From the NCBI GenBank assembly GCA_035529155.1, contig DATKXF010000077.1:15174-79173 (forward strand): a stretch of 64,000 bases of DNA, in the 5' to 3' direction. This document shows, piece by piece, positions 8,498 to 16,495 of this stretch; within the stretch, counting starts at the first letter, position 1; every line of letters starts with the position of its first letter. The position numbers and the translations under genes were made by a program. This DNA comes from JAAEEP01 sp035529155. Lineage in GTDB: Archaea > Thermoplasmatota > Thermoplasmata > Methanomassiliicoccales > JAAEEP01. The notes below the pieces were generated by a model. That model ran no database searches. It was not told where the DNA came from and saw only the letters and a program-made list of their open reading frames with translations.

Positions 8498-9811
8498 ATG
8501 TTGATGATGAGCGCGATGTCCGGTCCAGTTAGGATTTCGGAATTGGTCGATCATGAACCGGGTACTGAAGCCACCGTTAGGGGATGGATATTCAGGACCA
8601 GGAGCAGTGGCAAGATCACCTTTATCACCCTCCGAGATCAGACCGGCATAATTCAGATAACGATCAAGAAGGGCGGTCTTCCAGATGATGAGTTCGAGGC
8701 AGCTAGGGCCGCTTCCATAGAATCCTCGGCGATCATCAAAGGCATCATGTCCGTAGATGAAAGGGCCCCAGGCGGAAAGGAGATGCGTGCATCCTCCTTC
8801 AGAACGGTGGGAACGGCGCTTCCTTTCCCCATCACCGAGTACCAGAGTGAGGAGCTACTCCTGGACAACAGACACCTCTGGGTGAGATCCAGGGAGCAGA
8901 ACGCCATAATGAAGGTCAAGGCGAGCATCCTAGAGGGTGCAAGGGAGTGGCTGAAGGAGAACGATTTCGTAGAGGTCACCCCCCCCATATTCACTACCAA
9001 TGCTTGTGAGGGAGGGACCACTCTTTTCAAACTTGACTACTTCGGCAGGGATGCTTATCTCAGCCAGAGTGCTCAGATGTATCTCGAGGCTCTCTGCTTC
9101 TCACTGGGGAGGGTTTACTCACTCACCCCTTCATTCCGGGCGGAGAAATCCCGGACTCCCAGACATCTTGCGGAGTACTGGCATCTGGAGCTTGAAGAGG
9201 CTTGGGTTGACAACGAGGGCAACATGGAGATCCAGGAACAGCTCGTCATGGCCATGCTTGAGAAGGTGTTGCAGGATCGGAGAGATGAGCTACAGCTCCT
9301 CGGGAGGGATGTCGAGCCCCTCGAAGCCGTCGAATCTCCTTTCAAGAGGGTCACCTACTCCCAGGCGGTGGAAAGTCTAAGAGGGAATGGAATGGACATC
9401 TGCCATGGTGATGACCTGGGCACTCTCGAAGAAAGAGCCCTTACCCAAGGGAAGAGGCAACCGGTCTTCATCACCTCCTTCCCCAAGAAGTGCAAGGCGT
9501 TCTACATGAAGGAGGATCCAGACGATTCCTCCCTTTACAAGTGTGCCGATCTCCTGGCTCCGGATGGATACGGCGAGATCATAGGAGGAAGCGAGAGGGA
9601 GACCGATCACGATTTGCTAGTGAGGAGGATGCAGGAGGAAGACATCCTCATAGAGCCTTATCAGTGGTATCTGGATCTGAGAAAGTACGGGTCGGTCCCG
9701 CATTCCGGCTTCGGTCTGGGTGTGGAAAGGGCGGTACGCTGGATCTGCGGGCTGGAGCACATTCGTGATGCCATTCCATTCCCCAGGACCATCACCAGGG
9801 TCTATCCTTGA
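8498..9811 (+). CDS. asnS: Asparaginyl-tRNA synthetase (archaeal AspRS/AsnRS family)
   Basis: A 437-residue class IIb synthetase that charges tRNA-Asn. An OB-fold anticodon-binding domain (about 10-110; VRGWIFRTRSSGKITFITLRD) precedes the catalytic domain. Motif 2 is FRAEKSRTPRHLAEYWHLE (about 212-230) and motif 3 is GFGLGVERAVRW (about 407-418). VEGG-like ACEGGTTLFKLDYF and the phrase FYMKEDPDDSS match archaeal AsnRS rather than AspRS, to which it is closely related, so a discriminating or non-discriminating AspRS is the alternative. Several in-frame ATG codons lie at 8498-8516; 8498 is used. A TATA-like CTATATCTTA at about 8430 serves this direction. Its last 10 bases overlap the convergent M20 gene. 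Confidence 0.88.
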   Translation: MLMMSAMSGPVRISELVDHEPGTEATVRGWIFRTRSSGKITFITLRDQTGIIQITIKKGGLPDDEFEAARAASIESSAIIKGIMSVDERAPGGKEMRASSFRTVGTALPFPITEYQSEELLLDNRHLWVRSREQNAIMKVKASILEGAREWLKENDFVEVTPPIFTTNACEGGTTLFKLDYFGRDAYLSQSAQMYLEALCFSLGRVYSLTPSFRAEKSRTPRHLAEYWHLELEEAWVDNEGNMEIQEQLVMAMLEKVLQDRRDELQLLGRDVEPLEAVESPFKRVTYSQAVESLRGNGMDICHGDDLGTLEERALTQGKRQPVFITSFPKKCKAFYMKEDPDDSSLYKCADLLAPDGYGEIIGGSERETDHDLLVRRMQEEDILIEPYQWYLDLRKYGSVPHSGFGLGVERAVRWICGLEHIRDAIPFPRTITRVYP

Positions 9812-10860
9812 GATGAGAACCTGGCAATGTGGATGACGAAGTCGCGGTACCTCTTCAGATCGACCTTGCTCACCCACTCGTCAACGATGTGGCAGGTACC
9901 TGGCTTTCCCGGTCCGCATATGACGATCTCCTGGTTGTGAACAGAGAACCTTGATGCCTCCGTGGCGAAGGCAGCGGAGTACATTTCGGTATCCAGGAGA
10001 TCAATTGCCTCCCTTATCAAGCTCGATGATTCCGGGGCTTCGAACGAGTCAAGCTCCGCGATCGTCTCGATTTTGTAGTCCTGGTCAGCAAGCCTCTCTT
10101 CTATTGATGTTCTGACCAATTCAACCGATTCCCAGGGCGGGAACCTAATATCGATCTCTGCCCTGCAACTCTCCGGGATCACGTTGTTCTTTGTTCCCCC
10201 ATCCATGGTGGTGACCGAGGCGGTTCGCTCTTCAGTGAACTCTTCGGGAGATTCCAACATGTCACCCAGTCTTGAGATAATGCGGTGCATCTTCATGATG
10301 GCGTTCTCGCCAAGCCAGGGCTGGCTTGAGTGTCCCGCTCTTCCCTTGGTGGTTATCCTGAACCTATAGACCCCCTTCTCCCGGGCAACGATCTTCATGC
10401 CTGTGGGCTCCCCAATAAGGATCCCCCTGGCCTTTTTCAAGACATCGAGATCACTCAGCTCCAAGGCTCCGATCATTCCTTCTTCCTCATCGGTCGTCAG
10501 AAAGATCGAGAACGGAACACCCTTCCTCACCAGGGTCTCGGCCGCATCCAGGTTGGCGGCTACCGCTCCCTTCATATCAGAAGTCCCTCTCCCGAAGATC
10601 CTATCGCCCTGGATCTCCCCTTGTCCCCTGGACCAACCCTCTCCCACCGGAACGGTATCCAGGTGTCCGGAGAGTATGATCCCTCCTTCGCCGAACGATG
10701 CCCACAAGGCAGGAGTATCCTCCGGACCGGTGATCGAGGCCTGCAATCCAAGTTCCTTCAATCTTTGCACGGCATAGTCAATGATCGAGCCCTTGTTCGA
10801 CTGATTGTCGCTTCCTATCTCCATCAGTTCCAGCAGGGTATCGACTAGATTGTCCCTCAT
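9802..10860 (-). CDS. M20-family metallopeptidase/deacylase (ArgE/DapE/LysK-like)
   Basis: A 352-residue two-zinc hydrolase. Metal ligands are seen in SGHLDTVPVG (His and catalytic Asp, about 79-88), GRGTSDMKG (Asp, about 109-117), TTDEEEG (catalytic Glu plus Glu ligand, about 142-148) and a C-terminal His in PGTCHIVDEWV. The dimerisation domain lies between (GRAGHSSQP). Members remove acyl groups or amino acids from small molecules (acetylornithine, succinyl-diaminopimelate, LysW-lysine). Which substrate applies cannot be told without neighbours from an amino-acid pathway, and none is present. It overlaps the 3' end of asnS by 10 bases. Confidence 0.85.
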   Translation of the reverse strand: MRDNLVDTLLELMEIGSDNQSNKGSIIDYAVQRLKELGLQASITGPEDTPALWASFGEGGIILSGHLDTVPVGEGWSRGQGEIQGDRIFGRGTSDMKGAVAANLDAAETLVRKGVPFSIFLTTDEEEGMIGALELSDLDVLKKARGILIGEPTGMKIVAREKGVYRFRITTKGRAGHSSQPWLGENAIMKMHRIISRLGDMLESPEEFTEERTASVTTMDGGTKNNVIPESCRAEIDIRFPPWESVELVRTSIEERLADQDYKIETIAELDSFEAPESSSLIREAIDLLDTEMYSAAFATEASRFSVHNQEIVICGPGKPGTCHIVDEWVSKVDLKRYRDFVIHIARFSSQG

Positions 10861-10944
10861 ATCTCTCCACCCTCAAATCTCAAATCCAAATTGGAAACGC
10901 CGACGGCCGATAATAGGCTCGAGCGCCCACTAATTAGTTTGTAC

Positions 10945-12114
10945 TCATAACATGATGCTCTCTAGCCTCTCTCTGAGAATCTTCGAAGGGATGTCAGGAA
11001 GCGATATGTATGTGGTCCTCCCGCCCGAGGCATCTCCCGTGACCTTGGTTTCTATCAGACCCTGGTTGGAGAGGTCCTTGAGGTAGGACCAGAACTGCGT
11101 GTGCCCCCGAGCCTTCTCACCGAACTCCTCGGCCGCGATGTGGTAGTTCTCCTCGACCTCCCCAGTGGTAACATATGCGCGGTCCTTCATGGTTCGGGCT
11201 ATGGCCAGCAGGACCACCTTTCTCTGAGTATCTAGCTCTTCTATCCTGGATTCCGTGACCACACTGTAGGTCAGGGCCTTGGCCGCCCTTACGTGCTCGG
11301 GGTTGACCAGATCGACTCCTTCCTCCTCCGCCAGCATGCCCGCTTTTTCCAGAAGTTCTATGGCGAAACGCGCGTCTCCCCATTCAGAGGCAATATCCGC
11401 TATCAGGTCCATGGAATCCTCCCTCACAGTATCCTGGAAGAAGGCTAGCTCCACCCTGTCCGAGATTATGTCCTTGAGCTCATCGCTGTTGTAGCGATCG
11501 AAACTGATGGTGTTGGCCCTCCTGAAGGTCGATAGGGATGCCGGATCTAGCATGTCGAGCACGTATCTCTGGGACACAAGTATGAGTGAGATGGATCCTT
11601 TTCCCCCCACGGTCTCTTCGTCGAACCTCGAGAGGTTGTAAATCAGATCTCCAGATCCTTTCTTGAGCAGGACATCGGCCTCGTCCAGGACAACTATCAG
11701 ATGGAGCCTCTTCTTGTTCACATGTCTCCTGATTGCCCTGAGCATCTCGGCGGATGAGAAGCCCCTGTCAGGGTATCCCTCGTCGAAGTGGGTGACCAGA
11801 CGAAGCAGCACGGCGTTCTCCGAGTTCCGCTGCCGACAGTTCACCACCAGAAAATCAACAGCCCCTCCCCGCTTCCGGTATTCATCGGCGAAGTCGATGC
11901 AGAATCGCTTGGACATCGCTGTCTTTCCGGTCCCGACGTTGCCGATGAGGAAGGCCGTCTGGGAGGCTCCGCCCTCGAGCACTGGCCTGAACAGCATCCA
12001 CAGTCTCTCCCACTGTCCCTCTCGGTGGACAAGCCTCTCGGGAACGTAATCGAACGAGAGCTTTGACAGGTCCATGAACAATCTGGATTTCTGGCCGGGG
12101 TATTCGTTCATCAA
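10945..12114 (-). CDS. Orc1/Cdc6-family AAA+ replication initiator
   Basis: A 389-residue AAA+ protein of the archaeal origin-recognition family. The Walker A motif is GNVGTGKTAMS (about 58-68), Walker B is VVLDEADVL (about 140-148), sensor 1 is LILVSQ (about 178), and sensor 2 lies near GDARFAIELLEKAG (about 247). The last 110 residues form a winged helix (VTTGEVEENY through TYISLPD). It would bind origin DNA and help load MCM. Its ATG at 12114 overlaps the TGA of the Nif3 gene by four bases (ATGA), so the two are translationally coupled. I saw no obvious origin recognition boxes beside it, and the family includes paralogues that do not sit at origins. Confidence 0.87.
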   Translation of the reverse strand: MMNEYPGQKSRLFMDLSKLSFDYVPERLVHREGQWERLWMLFRPVLEGGASQTAFLIGNVGTGKTAMSKRFCIDFADEYRKRGGAVDFLVVNCRQRNSENAVLLRLVTHFDEGYPDRGFSSAEMLRAIRRHVNKKRLHLIVVLDEADVLLKKGSGDLIYNLSRFDEETVGGKGSISLILVSQRYVLDMLDPASLSTFRRANTISFDRYNSDELKDIISDRVELAFFQDTVREDSMDLIADIASEWGDARFAIELLEKAGMLAEEEGVDLVNPEHVRAAKALTYSVVTESRIEELDTQRKVVLLAIARTMKDRAYVTTGEVEENYHIAAEEFGEKARGHTQFWSYLKDLSNQGLIETKVTGDASGGRTTYISLPDIPSKILRERLESIML

Positions 12115-13079
12115 TTCCTCTTCACCCTGATGAAACCTGAGCAGGGGACTATTGATACGCCCTTCTCTTCAATCTTATCCATGATGAGATTCATGCCCAG
12201 CGAATCCGAGGCCATGTGCCCCGATACTACCACGTTGATGTGGTGCTTCTTCGCCTCTTCGATGTGGTCGTCAGGTATGTGCATGCATACCACGGTGCCC
12301 ACACCGGCCTGGGACATCTTCTCGTAGACCTCCTTGGGGCCGGAGGTGCCTCCCGTCATCTTGACTACAACCTTTCCAGCGCTTCGCTCCTTGTCCCCGA
12401 CGAATGCCTTGGGTCCAGCGTTCTCCCTGATGGCCAGGTCGAACTCGGGGGTCTCTCCCAGCAGGTCGAGTACGTCCTTCACCTTCTCGGGCTCACGTTC
12501 GTCGAACAACTTCTCAAGGTAGCTCTGGACATGGTTGTCACACGGGCTGTGAAGGCACATGAAAGGTATCTCTAGCAGACGGCATGCGTCCACGGCCTGG
12601 TTGTAGTTGCGGGGATGGACGCGCCTCATGACTTCGTTGATCCTGGGTGCGAATATACCCTCAGCTACCGTGATGCCTATGCCCAGCTGTTCGAGCATAT
12701 TCTCCTGCATGTGCATCACCTCCCAGAAGTTGGGTGCTGCCCTGCCTATTGGATGATGTCCTATTATCGCCTCGATCCCCCTGCCCTTCTCTCGAAGGCG
12801 ATCGGCCAAAACGACCTCTCCCGGGGTGATGTCAATTCCGATCATGACGGTGTCGATATCCTCATCGCCCTTACCCACCAGGAGCCTGCTGTCGGCATAG
12901 GGATTGAAGAAAGCATCGGTGTCGAAGTACTCCTTCTCCTTTCCCTCCAGCTTATCGTACCTCTCCCTGGCTTGGGCGAGCAGTTTCTCGATCTCATCCC
13001 TGGAGCGAGGATCGGCCTCGATCCCCATCTCGATCGCGGTCCTGTAGATATCCTCCAATCTCATGCCAATCGAGCGCAT
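12111..13079 (-). CDS. Nif3-like dinuclear metal-centre protein
   Basis: A 322-residue member of the NIF3/DUF34 family, toroidal hexamers with a dinuclear metal site. Candidate ligands are in IGHHPIG (about 107-113), HSPCDNH (about 177-183) and near the end SGHMASDSLGMNLI (about 283-296). The biochemical role of the family is unsettled; GTP cyclohydrolase I type 2 annotations are doubtful. It is joined to the Orc1/Cdc6 gene by an ATGA overlap, an unexpected partnership. Confidence 0.85.
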   Translation of the reverse strand: MRSIGMRLEDIYRTAIEMGIEADPRSRDEIEKLLAQARERYDKLEGKEKEYFDTDAFFNPYADSRLLVGKGDEDIDTVMIGIDITPGEVVLADRLREKGRGIEAIIGHHPIGRAAPNFWEVMHMQENMLEQLGIGITVAEGIFAPRINEVMRRVHPRNYNQAVDACRLLEIPFMCLHSPCDNHVQSYLEKLFDEREPEKVKDVLDLLGETPEFDLAIRENAGPKAFVGDKERSAGKVVVKMTGGTSGPKEVYEKMSQAGVGTVVCMHIPDDHIEEAKKHHINVVVSGHMASDSLGMNLIMDKIEEKGVSIVPCSGFIRVKRN

Positions 13080-13165
13080 ACCTTCGTGAGATTATATAAT
13101 GGTTGTTTACGCACCTGAGAGGAAAATGAGTTATACGCGAGGGAACGTTGATAGGTCTGGTAGTG

Positions 13166-13504
13166 ATGAACGGAATCGACATCGAATCACTTCTAAAATC
13201 CACCCTATCGATCCATACCGAGGATCTTCTAGTCGAAGCGATGAAGGATCTCGTGAAGGATGAGATAAAGAGGTATGTGAGACAGAAGCTCGAGGGGAAC
13301 CCTCGTCTCAAGGCGGAGGCCAAACAGGTCATCAAGGACCTCATCGAAGCCAAAATGAAGGAGACCTACGCGCTCATGCGCCTCGGAAAGGTGACCGCCG
13401 AACTCGGAGTCTCCATGGTCCCAGAGGAGATGAGGGAGCAGATGGAGAAGGACATCGCTGCGCTCCTGGAGAAAGAGGTCTCGCGGGTAATAGAGAAGAT
13501 GTGA
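13166..13504 (+). CDS. Hypothetical helical protein
   Basis: A 112-residue, highly charged protein predicted to be almost entirely helical: MNGIDIESLLKS, then long helices around LLVEAMKDLVKDEIKRYV and AKQVIKDLIEAKMKE, ending EKEVSRVIEKM. No Cys, no membrane segment, no recognisable family. The ATG at 13166 is preferred to an in-frame TTG at 13148. A clear TATA box (TTATATAAT, about 13091-13099) lies in the intergenic space shared with the divergent Nif3 gene. Confidence 0.65.
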   Translation: MNGIDIESLLKSTLSIHTEDLLVEAMKDLVKDEIKRYVRQKLEGNPRLKAEAKQVIKDLIEAKMKETYALMRLGKVTAELGVSMVPEEMREQMEKDIAALLEKEVSRVIEKM

Positions 13505-13679
13505 AGCCACCAACGTCTTGACTTTTTAGATCTCATCGATCTCAGAGGAATGGAACTCAACGTGAATCAGAGACGGAGTTACATCGAATCCTCTCACGGC
13601 ATCTAAAATCAGAGAATGGGGAAGGGTTTTGTGGGCAGGGGAGTGATCCCCTGCGGAAGGTTTGGAGGGACAAGCCCGA

Positions 13680-14000
13680 TCAGCCGAACAATGCGCTGAG
13701 ACCAGCGGCGGCTTCCTCTTCGCTTACCTCTTCTTCCTCCTCTTCTTCTTTTTTCTCTTCCTTTGGCTTCTCGCCAGCAGCGGGTGCCCCGCCAGCAGCC
13801 GCGGCCGCAGCCGGAGCTGCAGCGAACGCGGTGGTGGCGATGGCCTCATCGATGTCGATACCCTCCAGGGAGGCGGTGAGCGCCTTCACCTTAGCGGTGT
13901 CGGCCTCTATACCAGCGCTCCCCAGAATATTGTTGATCGCATCATCGGTGATGTCCTTCCCAGCGGCGTGGAGAACCAAAGCGCTATAGATATACTCCAT
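13680..14000 (-). CDS. rpl12: Large-subunit ribosomal stalk protein P1 (L12ae)
   Basis: A 106-residue acidic stalk protein: N-terminal dimerisation domain starting MEYIYSALVLHAAGKDI, an Ala/Pro hinge (residues about 60-80), a Glu/Lys-rich stretch, and the conserved C-terminal tail ending AAAGLSALFG that recruits translation factors. TTAAGGAGG precedes the start. It is the last gene of rpl1-rpl10-rpl12. Its tail is nearly identical to that of L10 next door, as expected for this family. Confidence 0.96.
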   Translation of the reverse strand: MEYIYSALVLHAAGKDITDDAINNILGSAGIEADTAKVKALTASLEGIDIDEAIATTAFAAAPAAAAAAGGAPAAGEKPKEEKKEEEEEEEVSEEEAAAGLSALFG

Positions 14001-14017
14001 ATCTTAACCTCCTTAAT

Positions 14018-15025
14018 TCATCCGAACAGGGCGCTGAGACCAGCAGCGGCCTCCTCCTCGCTGACCTCTTCCTCCTCGTCTTCCTCATCCTTGGGTTCCT
14101 CATCCTCATCCTTATCCTTGGGCTCTTTCGGTGCGGGCGGTACGGCGCATAATCTTGCGCTCAATTTCTCGTCCGCGAACTCAGGGATCTTGGAGGCGAG
14201 GGCCAGCATATGGGAGTCCGCCTTGGTCAATAGTATCTTTATGCTGTTCCCAATGGGTATCGTTGCTTCCACAGCGAGGTTAATCGCCTCGCGGTAGGCT
14301 TTCGATATCAGTATCGGCATGGTCTTGGCGGTTGGGTAAACTATCCCAACACCCAGGCTCAGCGCGTTACTGGCAGCACTTGCCAACATTGACGGGTAGT
14401 AGTCAGGCGGAATGTCGAGGACCTTTCTGTCATAGACGATTCCATCTTCGAAAGCGGCCAATAGGTCAAGCCCCACTGTCATCGGCATGATGTCCAGACG
14501 GGGAAGTATCTTGGCTATTTCCTCTGGAATCGGCTCGCCCTTCTCCACAAGCTTCTTGTCTTTCTTTATGACGATCTTTCCGCCATCGATAGCGGCGGGA
14601 ATGCCCACCTTCTGCAGCTCGCCCACTATGGGGCCTGGGGGGAACGAGGTGGGACCAGCCTTGGCCACGATGTCGTCGGGGGCTATGTCCCCGGGCTTCG
14701 CGGCAGCTGATGCCTTGGTTCCCTCCATTTGGTTGAAAAGCTTGAAAGGGTTCATTCCTGTAGCTACGACGGCGCACTGACCATCGACCATCTCCTTCAG
14801 GCCATCCAAACCGTCCTTTTCCTTGGCAGCTTCATCGAGGGCTATCCTGATCAGCTTGTTCCTGGTCATCAGGAACTTTGCCGTTCCTCTGAGATCAGCC
14901 CTCATCTTTTGAATCTGCGGCCCAGGGATTCCATGGACGTTAACAATGGCCACGACGGGGTTCTCGGTCATGATCGTTTTGAGATCACTTACTATCTCTT
15001 TCTTCCAAGCAGCCACATGCGCCAT
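14018..15025 (-). CDS. rpl10: Ribosomal protein L10 (acidic stalk protein P0)
   Basis: A 335-residue P0 protein. The N-terminal rRNA-binding domain includes VAIVNVHGIPGPQIQKMR (about 25-42), followed by the extended archaeal insertion domain and helices that bind P1 dimers. The end is an acidic hinge and the shared SALFG tail. It anchors the stalk on the large subunit. GTAGGAGGG precedes the ATG at 15025, overlapping the stop region of rpl1 ten bases upstream. Confidence 0.96.
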   Translation of the reverse strand: MAHVAAWKKEIVSDLKTIMTENPVVAIVNVHGIPGPQIQKMRADLRGTAKFLMTRNKLIRIALDEAAKEKDGLDGLKEMVDGQCAVVATGMNPFKLFNQMEGTKASAAAKPGDIAPDDIVAKAGPTSFPPGPIVGELQKVGIPAAIDGGKIVIKKDKKLVEKGEPIPEEIAKILPRLDIMPMTVGLDLLAAFEDGIVYDRKVLDIPPDYYPSMLASAASNALSLGVGIVYPTAKTMPILISKAYREAINLAVEATIPIGNSIKILLTKADSHMLALASKIPEFADEKLSARLCAVPPAPKEPKDKDEDEEPKDEEDEEEEVSEEEAAAGLSALFG

Positions 15026-15035
15026 ATCGACCCTC

Positions 15036-15674
15036 CTACATCACCTTCTCCGCTGGTCCCATTGTCGTCTTCACGTAAGCGGAAGCGATGTTCATAGTAC
15101 CTCTCTCCAGCCTGGAGGCGACCCTCTTGATCACGGAGTCGATGTTATCTGCAATCAACTCAGGATCCATCTCAGCGTTCCCAACGGGAGCGTGGAAGGT
15201 CATCTTGTCCTTGCTTCGGATGGAGATGCTTCTGGTCAGGTTGTCGATAATGGGCTTGGGGTCTGCGCCCGGTGGTATTGGCTTGGGCATCTTTCCTCTG
15301 GGACCAAGGACGATACCAAGCCGCTTACCTATGGTGGGCATCAAGGGAGCTTCGGCAATGAAGTAGTCAAACTCGTTTGCTATCTTCTTCGCCTCCTTCT
15401 TGTCGTCGGCGATGGTGCCAAGCTCCTCAGGTGTAATCACACGGTTCGCGACGTTCTTGGCTTTCGTTACCAGCTCGTCGCTACCGAAAACACATATCTT
15501 GACCGATCTGCCCCTACCGTGAGGGAGAATGATGTCTTCCTGTATCCTGTTCTTGGGAACGGAAAGGTCAACATCCTTCAGGTTGATGGCCAAATCGACC
15601 GATTCAAGAAAACCACGCTTCTTTCTGCTATCTAGAGCCTTCTTGACGGCTTTTATGGTCTCTTTGTCAGCCAA
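15036..15674 (-). CDS. rpl1: Ribosomal protein L1
   Basis: A 212-residue L1 protein of the large subunit's mobile L1 stalk. It begins ADKETIKAVKKALDS, and the central domain has LGPRGKMPKPIPPGADP (about 122-138), the family signature. The start is TTG at 15674, with GGAGGG 6 bases upstream. The gene has its own promoter (TTATAAACG, complementary to about 15744-15757) because the usual upstream rpl11 is separated by a 2.7-kb island. A hairpin at 15686-15719 in the leader resembles the archaeal L1-binding site, so the operon is probably autoregulated. Confidence 0.95.
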   Translation of the reverse strand: MADKETIKAVKKALDSRKKRGFLESVDLAINLKDVDLSVPKNRIQEDIILPHGRGRSVKICVFGSDELVTKAKNVANRVITPEELGTIADDKKEAKKIANEFDYFIAEAPLMPTIGKRLGIVLGPRGKMPKPIPPGADPKPIIDNLTRSISIRSKDKMTFHAPVGNAEMDPELIADNIDSVIKRVASRLERGTMNIASAYVKTTMGPAEKVM

Positions 15675-15685
15675 CGTTATCCCTC

Positions 15686-15719
15686 CTGTAGTGCATTCGA
15701 GCCAATGGCTCTCCTACAG
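15686..15719 (-). promoter_or_regulatory. Predicted L1-binding mRNA hairpin (autoregulatory leader of rpl1 operon)
   Basis: On the minus strand CTGTAG pairs with CTACAG, and an inner stem GAGCC pairs with GGCTC across a 3-base loop. The two stems are separated by an asymmetric internal loop, GA on the 5' side and GAATGCA on the 3' side. The known Methanococcus vannielii L1 mRNA site has the same plan: outer stem, 5' AGGAG at the junction, asymmetric purine-rich 3' loop starting GA, inner GC stem. The 3' strand of the outer stem abuts the SD GGAGGG of rpl1, so L1 binding would block initiation. Confidence 0.65.
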
Positions 15720-15748
15720 CGGTGGGTTTCCAATAATAAAACTCCCGT

Positions 15749-15994
15749 TTATAAGCTTTGTGTATAAGGAGCTATGTAGAAACCCTCCAATAAAGAATAG
15801 AAGATCCTCGACCCTCCCACATCATATGCCAGGGCACGAAATATAAGCTCCTTGTTCTTCGTCCCTATGCCCCGGGACAGCACATTTGACTCCATTGTCC
15901 TCTTGAGATCATGGTTCGAGAAGTCCACGCCGATCCGTGACCCAAGCCCCTTCAGAATATAGTCCATCGCCGTCTTTTTGTAGGGATGGAGCAT
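15749..15994 (-). pseudogene. Possible tyrosine-recombinase (integrase) remnant
   Basis: An 81-codon frame contains FSNHDLKRTMESNVLSRG, which resembles the HxLR box of phage-type integrases (second Arg/His cluster), preceded by a short helix like the end of the catalytic domain. The catalytic Tyr region is only loosely matched by IFYSLLEGFYIAP, and the N-terminal half is missing. Its end overlaps the rpl1 promoter. A fragment of a mobile-element integrase is plausible but unproven. Confidence 0.35.
15829..15842 (+). repeat. 14-base direct repeat, copy 1
   Basis: CCAGGGCACGAAAT is repeated exactly at 17994-18007, on either side of the integrase/CooC/aldehyde dehydrogenase segment. It could be a former attachment-site or target duplication, but a 14-base match can arise by chance in 64 kb. 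Confidence 0.4.
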
Positions 15995-16171
15995 CTGTCG
16001 CGAAGGGCCACCAGGAGCATGGACGTCCTGCTACTGGTCTCCGACCCCACCAAGGTGGGCGTCGAGACCGCGGCCAGGTTGCTTACCTCGACCAAGGAAA
16101 TGGAGCTGGATGTTGGGATGTCCGTTCTCGTCATTTATGGCATGAGGTCGGTCCCGAACCCAGCTGTATAA
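15986..16171 (+). pseudogene. CooC-type ATPase fragment
   Basis: A 61-codon frame reads MEHLSRRATRSMDVLLLVSD followed by PTKVGVETAARLL. This matches the middle of CooC, the MinD-like P-loop ATPase that matures carbon monoxide dehydrogenase, where an EHLSRRTT-type segment precedes a VDVLLIVSDPT strand. The P-loop N-terminus is absent and the frame stops after about 60 residues, so the gene is broken on both sides. Confidence 0.5.
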
Positions 16172-16394
16172 GAGGTGCTAGAAAGACTCCGGCGGGCAGG
16201 GTCGTGCACATCCCCTTCAGTGAGGAGGTCCTCAACTTCTCCCTGGAGGTGATGAGCTTCTGGGCGCCGATCCAAGAGGACCGTGATCATGCTGCCGTGA
16301 GAATGTCCTTGGGAAGCTTGCTCCGAGCCTCGGTCCATTTGGCAGGGACGACGAACGACCCCTGACATGGAGTATCCACTCACGCAACCGTATC

Positions 16395-16447
16395 AGTTGA
16401 AAAAAGAAAATATCTCATCGGGGCCGTCCAACAGGCACCCCCGATGA
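16395..16447 (-). terminator. Intrinsic-type terminator of the aldehyde dehydrogenase gene
   Basis: On the minus strand a perfect 9-bp stem TCATCGGGG/CCCCGATGA (16415-16423 with 16439-16447) is followed by a T-rich tail (complement of 16395-16410). A second hairpin CTACCA/TGGTAG sits at 16451-16468, closer to the stop codon. The form resembles a bacterial rho-independent terminator. Confidence 0.65.
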
Positions 16448-16495
16448 TTGCTACCACCTCAATGGTAGTCTTACCGTTTGTTCTCACGGAAGCGC

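Noticed and set aside
10861..13165. Replication origin next to Orc1/Cdc6
   Set aside because: The spacers on either side are short and show no pair of origin-recognition-box-like repeats that I could identify by eye.
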